Shown: positions 4,656 to 7,811 of the stretch, in pieces
Numbering within the stretch: the first letter of the stretch is position 1
How the letters are laid out: every line of letters starts with the position of its first letter
NCBI GenBank assembly: GCA_030147905.1
Contig: JASBUM010000532.1
Coordinates: forward strand, 1 to 7,811
Reading direction: 5' to 3'
Length of the DNA: 7,811 bases
Source of the DNA: Acidimangrovimonas sp.
Lineage (GTDB): Bacteria > Pseudomonadota > Alphaproteobacteria > Rhodobacterales > Rhodobacteraceae
The notes under the pieces: model-generated
Told to the model about the DNA's origin: nothing
Databases searched by the model: none
Seen by the model: the letters and a program-made list of their open reading frames with translations, nothing else
Program-made: the position numbers and the translations under genes

Positions 4656-6335
4656 GTGGCCGCCAAATCACGCATCATCTGGATCCGCACCGGGCTGTCG
4701 TGCCTTCTGCTGGCGGTCAGCACCGCCGGGCTGGCGCAGAGCGCGGGCGAGGTCATCACCAAACAGTACAATGACGGCGGGGTCTACAAGGGTACCTTCA
4801 AGGACGGGCGCCAGGACGGCAAGGGCACCTACACGCTGCCCAACGGCTACAGCTATACCGGCCAGTGGAAGAACGGCGAGATCGACGGCCAGGGTACTGC
4901 GCATTTCCCCGACGGCTCGGTCTATGTCGGGCATTTCACCAAGGGCACGCCCGACGGCCGCGGCAAGCTGACCTTCGCCAACGGCTCCACCTACGAAGGG
5001 GACTGGAAGAACGGCCAGATGACCGGCCAGGGCACCGCCCGTTACGCCAACGGCCTGACCTACACCGGCCATTTCGTCAACGGCGTGCATGACGGACAGG
5101 GCCGGCTCGAAGGCCCCGACGGCTATGTCTACGACGGCCAGTGGGTGAAGGGCGTCAAGCAGGGCAAGGCGAAGATCACCTATCCCGATGGCACCAGCTA
5201 TGAAGGAGATGTGGTCAACGGCCAACGCCAGGGACAGGGCAAGCTGACGATGCCCGACGGACTGATCTACAGCGGCCAGTGGAAAGATGGCCAGATGAAC
5301 GGGAAGGGCAAGCTCACCCAGGCCAACGGCGACGTCTATACGGGCGATTTCGTCAACGGCAAGCTCCAGGGCCAGGGCACCATCGCCTATGCCAACGGTG
5401 ACAGCTACAAGGGCGGTTTCGTCGACGACAAGCGCCAGGGCCAGGGCGTTTTCCGCGGCAAGAAGGGTTACGTCTACGACGGCAGCTGGGTGGACGGGCG
5501 GATCGAGGGCCAGGGCAAGGTCACGCTCGAGGACGGCTCGGTCTATGTCGGCCAGTTCAAGAACAACCAGTTCGACGGTCAGGGCAAGATCACCTATCAC
5601 GACGGCTCTACCTATGACGGCCAGTGGAAGGCCGGGGTGATCGAGGGCAAGGGAACCGCGCATTATGCCAACGGCATGGTCTATACCGGCATGTTCAAGA
5701 ATGCCCGTTCGGACGGACAGGGCGTGATGATCTATCCCGACGGCTATCGCTACGAGGGCCAGTGGAAGAACGGCCTGCGCGACGGTCAGGGAACCGACAC
5801 CTACCCCGACGGCACCGTCTACAAGGGCCATTTCAAGGCCGGCGAACGCGACGGTCAGGGAACGATAACCATGCCCAGCGGCTTCAAGTACACCGGCGAA
5901 TGGAAGGCCGGCGAGATCGACGGCAACGGGGTCGCCACCTATCCCAACGGCGACGTCTACACCGGCATGTTCGTCAAGGGCCAGCGCGAGGGCAAGGGCA
6001 CCATGACCTATGCCGGCGGCCAGACCCAGAGCGGCGAATGGAAGGCGGGCAAGTTCGTGCCCGGCGGCGCGGGCGACGCGACCTCGGGCGGTGCCGCGCC
6101 CTCCGACCAGACGCCGGCGCCTTCGGTCGGCGGCAGCGGCCAGGGCGGCGCCCCAACCTCGGGAGCACCAACCTCGGGAGCACCGGCCTCGGGAAGCTCG
6201 GGGGCGGGAACATCGGGTTCGGCAGGTTCGGGTTCAGCCGGTTCGGGTTCGGGGACGGCTGCGGGGACGGCTGCGGGGACGGCTGCGGGCAGCACCGGCG
6301 CGGGAAGCTCCGGTGCGGGCGGCACTTCACCCTGA
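4656..6335 (+). CDS. Secreted MORN-repeat protein with 18-19 repeats and low-complexity tail
   Basis: A 559-residue protein made almost wholly of MORN repeats (short beta-hairpin units, pattern Y-x-G-x-W/F-x-x-G then G-x-G). GTG 4656 is chosen as start: GGAG lies 8 nt upstream and the next residues form a signal peptide (basic KSR, hydrophobic core at about 12-26, likely cleavage after GLA at 25-27), so the protein is probably exported to the periplasm or beyond. Eighteen full 23-residue repeats occupy 44-457 without gaps; a partial nineteenth (QSGEWKAGKF) follows. Residues 472-559 are a Gly/Ser/Ala/Thr/Pro-rich, probably disordered tail. There is no enzyme domain. Family knowledge: MORN arrays form elongated beta-sheets and act as scaffolds or in membrane association; no function for this protein is known to me. 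The first aromatic of successive repeats alternates Phe/Trp with one phase break; unit 7 has Val there. It is divergent from nadE and followed by leuA's own leader region. Confidence 0.9.
   Translation: MAAKSRIIWIRTGLSCLLLAVSTAGLAQSAGEVITKQYNDGGVYKGTFKDGRQDGKGTYTLPNGYSYTGQWKNGEIDGQGTAHFPDGSVYVGHFTKGTPDGRGKLTFANGSTYEGDWKNGQMTGQGTARYANGLTYTGHFVNGVHDGQGRLEGPDGYVYDGQWVKGVKQGKAKITYPDGTSYEGDVVNGQRQGQGKLTMPDGLIYSGQWKDGQMNGKGKLTQANGDVYTGDFVNGKLQGQGTIAYANGDSYKGGFVDDKRQGQGVFRGKKGYVYDGSWVDGRIEGQGKVTLEDGSVYVGQFKNNQFDGQGKITYHDGSTYDGQWKAGVIEGKGTAHYANGMVYTGMFKNARSDGQGVMIYPDGYRYEGQWKNGLRDGQGTDTYPDGTVYKGHFKAGERDGQGTITMPSGFKYTGEWKAGEIDGNGVATYPNGDVYTGMFVKGQREGKGTMTYAGGQTQSGEWKAGKFVPGGAGDATSGGAAPSDQTPAPSVGGSGQGGAPTSGAPTSGAPASGSSGAGTSGSAGSGSAGSGSGTAAGTAAGTAAGSTGAGSSGAGGTSP
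4785..6026 (+). repeat. In-frame tandem array of 18 x 69-bp MORN units
   Basis: Each unit begins at the Tyr codon of the Y-x-G motif and is exactly 69 bp with no indels, so the phase is kept over 1242 bp. DNA identity between units is only partial; what is kept is mainly the codons for Tyr, Gly, the Trp/Phe and the G-x-G pair. Units 1-9 and 10-18 can be aligned pairwise at an offset of 621 bp with shared signatures, suggesting an old block duplication (see findings). Confidence 0.9.
6150..6194 (+). repeat. 15-bp x 3 direct repeat encoding A-P-(T/A)-S-G
   Basis: Three consecutive 15-bp units, the first two nearly identical (GCMCCAACCTCGGGA, M = A or C) and the third diverged at two positions. 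They encode APTSG-APTSG-APASG in the tail of the MORN protein and change tail length by whole codons if copy number changes. Confidence 0.85.
6251..6286 (+). repeat. 12-bp x 3 perfect direct repeat in the MORN tail
   Basis: GGGGACGGCTGC occurs three times head to tail without mismatch and encodes the G-T-A-A repeats of the tail. Perfect identity over three units suggests recent slippage expansion. Confidence 0.9.
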
Positions 6336-6346
6336 CGATGCGCGAT

Positions 6347-6398
6347 GGCCGCGGCGCCGGGACCGGCCGGGAACCCTGCCCGCGCTGATCCCGCGGCC
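6347..6398 (+). terminator. Possible terminator-like structure after the MORN gene
   Basis: GGCCGCGG at 6347-6354 and CCGCGGCC at 6391-6398 are exact reverse complements, starting 12 bp after the MORN stop codon. The 36-nt interval is itself GC-rich and can form smaller inner stems. No T-run follows, so an intrinsic terminator is not certain; each arm contains self-complementary CCGCGG. Confidence 0.3.
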
Positions 6399-6463
6399 CG
6401 ACATCCACCCTGCCCCCGTGCGACGTCTCCGCCGGCCCGCCCGGCCCTCGCGCCAAAGATACA

Positions 6464-6498
6464 TTCGTCCTTTTCTTTTGACGAAACCGCCGTATAGT
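6464..6498 (+). promoter_or_regulatory. Probable leuA leader promoter region with T-rich dyad
   Basis: An AT-richer patch in GC-rich surroundings. TTCGTC (6464-6469) and GACGAA (6480-6485) are exact reverse complements around the 10-nt pyrimidine loop CTTTTCTTTT. TTGACG at 6478-6483 is a good -35 match and TATAGT at 6493-6498 a good -10 match, but they are only 9 bp apart, so they cannot be one promoter. Either TATAGT pairs with a poor T-rich -35 at about 6470-6476, or TTGACG pairs with a weak -10 near 6502-6507. Both place the RNA start at about 6505-6514, just before the leader ORF. Confidence 0.4.
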
Positions 6499-6520
6499 CC
6501 GGCTCATGGAACGGGATCGC

Positions 6521-6613
6521 ATGATCACTCGCGCATCGATCGTCCGCGCAGCGTCCGGCGACGGAACGCCCGCGGCGAAAGATCTTGGCCTGCGGCTTCT
6601 TAGCGGCCTCTGA
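6521..6613 (+). CDS. Putative leucine-rich leader peptide for leuA attenuation
   Basis: A 30-codon ORF ending in DLGLRLLSGL then TGA at 6611-6613, 77 nt before the leuA ATG. Five of the last nine codons are Leu, including an adjacent CTT-CTT pair at 6596-6601. Three of the five are CTT, a codon I count once among about 27 Leu codons in the visible part of leuA, fitting a sequence made sensitive to leucyl-tRNA supply. ATG 6521 has GGAACGGGA just upstream; an in-frame ATG at 6506 would give 35 residues but would lie close to, or upstream of, the likely RNA start. The final codons and stop lie in the left arm of a strong stem-loop (6607-6641), the arrangement seen in amino-acid attenuators. Family knowledge: leader peptides rich in the regulated amino acid precede many leu, ilv, trp and his operons in Proteobacteria. 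The peptide itself would have no function. No leader of this sequence is known to me. Confidence 0.55.
   Translation: MITRASIVRAASGDGTPAAKDLGLRLLSGL
6551..6569 (+). other. RNA hairpin with GCGA tetraloop inside the leader ORF
   Basis: GCG-TCCG (6551-6557) pairs with CGGA-a-CGC (6562-6569), seven pairs with one bulged A around a GCGA loop of the stable GNRA type. It lies upstream of the Leu codons and could act as a pause or early-leader structure; in GC-rich coding DNA it may also be fortuitous. Confidence 0.3.
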
Positions 6614-6641
6614 GCGTGCCCCAGGGCGCGACGCTCGGAGG
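6607..6641 (+). promoter_or_regulatory. Leader stem-loop spanning the leader-peptide stop codon
   Basis: CCTCTGAGCGT (6607-6617) pairs with ACGCTCGGAGG (6631-6641): 11 consecutive pairs with one G-T wobble and a 13-nt loop that can extend the stem further (GCCC/GGGC). The left arm contains the last Leu codon and the TGA of the leader peptide. Part of it can pair instead with AGGCCGC at 6645-6651 (using GCGGCCT 6603-6609) or with AGAGGCC at 6680-6686 over the leuA ribosome-binding site (using GGCCTCT 6605-6611). No T-run follows, so this is not a simple intrinsic terminator. Confidence 0.5.
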
Positions 6642-6690
6642 ATAAGGCCGCGCCCGCAGCATCCGACAGATCCCATCCAAGAGGCCATCC

Positions 6691-7811
6691 ATGACCGATC
6701 GACACGCATCCGCTGACACCGCCCCTTCCGGCAAGTCCACCCCCGCCGAACAGGACCGGGTCCTGATATTCGACACCACCTTGCGCGACGGCGAACAATC
6801 GCCCGGCGCCACCATGACCCACGCCGAGAAGCTCGAGATCGCGCAACTGCTCGACGAGATGGGCGTGGACATCATCGAGGCCGGCTTCCCGATCGCCTCC
6901 GAGGGCGATTTCGAGGCCGTCAGCGCGATCGCCAAACAGGCCGAAAACGCCACGATCTGCGGCCTTGCACGCGCCAATTTCAAGGATATCGACCGCTGCT
7001 GGGAGGCGGTCAAACATGCCCGCAGCCCGCGCATCCATACCTTCATCGGCACCTCGCCGCTCCATCGCGCGATCCCCAATCTGACCATGGATCAGATGGC
7101 CGATCTGATCCACCAGACCGTCACCCATGCGCGCAACCTGTGCGACAACGTGCAATGGTCGCCGATGGACGCGACGCGCACCGAACATGAATACCTGTGC
7201 CGCGTCGTCGAGATCGCGATCAAGGCCGGTGCGACGACGATCAACATCCCCGACACGGTGGGCTATACCGCCCCGCGCGAATCGGCCGACCTGATCCGCA
7301 TGCTGCGCGAACGCGTGCCGGGTGCCGAGACGATCATCTTCGCCACCCATTGCCACAACGATCTGGGCATGGCCACGGCCAATGCCCTGGCCGCGGTCGA
7401 GGCCGGCGCCCGCCAGATCGAATGCACGATCAACGGGCTGGGCGAGCGCGCCGGCAATACCGCGCTCGAAGAGGTGGTGATGGCGCTCAAGGTGCGCAAC
7501 GACATCATGCCCTACCGCACCGGGATCGACACCACGAAGATCATGAACATCAGCCGAAAGGTGGCCACCGTCTCGGGCTTTGCCGTACAGTTCAACAAGG
7601 CGATCGTCGGCAAGAACGCCTTCGCCCATGAATCGGGTATCCACCAGGACGGGATGCTGAAGAACGCCGAAACCTTCGAGATCATGCGGCCGTCCGACGT
7701 GGGCCTGAGCGAGACCAATCTGGTCATGGGCAAGCATTCCGGCCGCGCCGCCCTGCGCGCCAAGCTGCGCGATCTCGGCTATGAGCTGGCGGACAACCAG
7801 CTCAACGACGT
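6691..7811 (+). CDS. leuA: 2-isopropylmalate synthase, N-terminal part (3' end outside window)
   Basis: Condenses acetyl-CoA with 2-oxoisovalerate to 2-isopropylmalate, the first committed step of leucine synthesis, in the cytoplasm. The visible 373 codons cover the DRE-TIM/HMGL-like barrel: FDTTLRDGEQSPG at residues 27-39 (Arg32 and metal-binding Asp33), EAGFPIAS at 63-70, IPDTVGYTAP at 186-195, the metal-binding HCHND at 220-224, GLGERAGN at 249-256, then HESGIHQDG at 313-321 and MGKHSGR at 346-352 of the linker region. The C-terminal leucine-sensing domain lies beyond the edge. ATG 6691 has AAGAGG six nt upstream; the first 20 or so residues before the barrel are not conserved in character. 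Related enzymes (homocitrate or citramalate synthase) share the fold, but the overall match and the Leu-rich leader support LeuA. Confidence 0.93.
   Translation, partial: MTDRHASADTAPSGKSTPAEQDRVLIFDTTLRDGEQSPGATMTHAEKLEIAQLLDEMGVDIIEAGFPIASEGDFEAVSAIAKQAENATICGLARANFKDIDRCWEAVKHARSPRIHTFIGTSPLHRAIPNLTMDQMADLIHQTVTHARNLCDNVQWSPMDATRTEHEYLCRVVEIAIKAGATTINIPDTVGYTAPRESADLIRMLRERVPGAETIIFATHCHNDLGMATANALAAVEAGARQIECTINGLGERAGNTALEEVVMALKVRNDIMPYRTGIDTTKIMNISRKVATVSGFAVQFNKAIVGKNAFAHESGIHQDGMLKNAETFEIMRPSDVGLSETNLVMGKHSGRAALRAKLRDLGYELADNQLND

Noticed and set aside
4692..4706. Lipobox around Cys16 of the MORN protein (GLSC)
   Set aside because: The hydrophobic stretch mostly follows the Cys and position -2 is Leu, so it does not fit a lipoprotein signal; an AXA-like site after residue 27 is better.
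4668..5831. 387-codon open frame on the - strand opposite the MORN array, hydrophobic Val/Ala/Leu-rich
   Set aside because: It is the reverse complement of a periodic Tyr/Gly/Asp/Lys repeat; the bias removes stop codons on the antisense strand. It has no ribosome-binding site or family features of its own.
4785..6026. CRISPR-like regular repeats
   Set aside because: The 69-bp period is coding, in frame and degenerate, without identical repeats separated by unique spacers.
5974..7737. 587-codon open frame on the - strand across the leader region and leuA
   Set aside because: It runs opposite clear LeuA motifs and across the MORN tail and leader; composition is that of an antisense shadow in GC-rich DNA.

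Overview
The window is GC-rich and densely coded. Codon use (CTG/CTC for Leu, GCC/GCG for Ala) and protein sequences point to an alphaproteobacterium, most likely a Rhodobacterales/Rhodobacteraceae member. That placement is an inference from protein flavour (a short, cysteine-poor GluRS, a NAD synthetase whose conserved part is 552 residues, LeuA style); no rRNA or tRNA gene is present to confirm it.

Layout from left to right: (1) the 3' end of an FGGY-type sugar kinase on the + strand, cut by the left edge; (2) gltX on the - strand, convergent with the kinase; (3) a small zinc-metallopeptidase-like (HExxH) gene on the + strand, divergent from gltX, with a good sigma-70-like promoter whose -10 sits at the centre of a 9-bp-arm dyad; (4) nadE, glutamine-dependent NAD+ synthetase, on the - strand, convergent with the metallopeptidase gene; (5) a ~300-bp divergent intergenic region; (6) a secreted MORN-repeat protein on the + strand with 18 full 23-residue repeats, one partial repeat and a Gly/Ser/Ala/Thr tail; (7) a ~355-bp leader region with a probable Leu-rich leader peptide and strong stem-loops; (8) leuA (2-isopropylmalate synthase), + strand, cut by the right edge.

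Most genes are housekeeping (translation, NAD synthesis, leucine synthesis) and do not form one pathway. I see no mobile element, CRISPR array, toxin-antitoxin pair or defence system. The points most worth a second look are: the putative leucine attenuator before leuA, absent from ordinary gene calls; the apparent loss of the normal nadE stop codon, giving a 92-codon low-complexity extension that runs antisense into the metallopeptidase gene; and the internal architecture of the MORN array, where strict Phe/Trp alternation breaks once, as expected if an odd-numbered (nine-unit) block had been tandemly duplicated.
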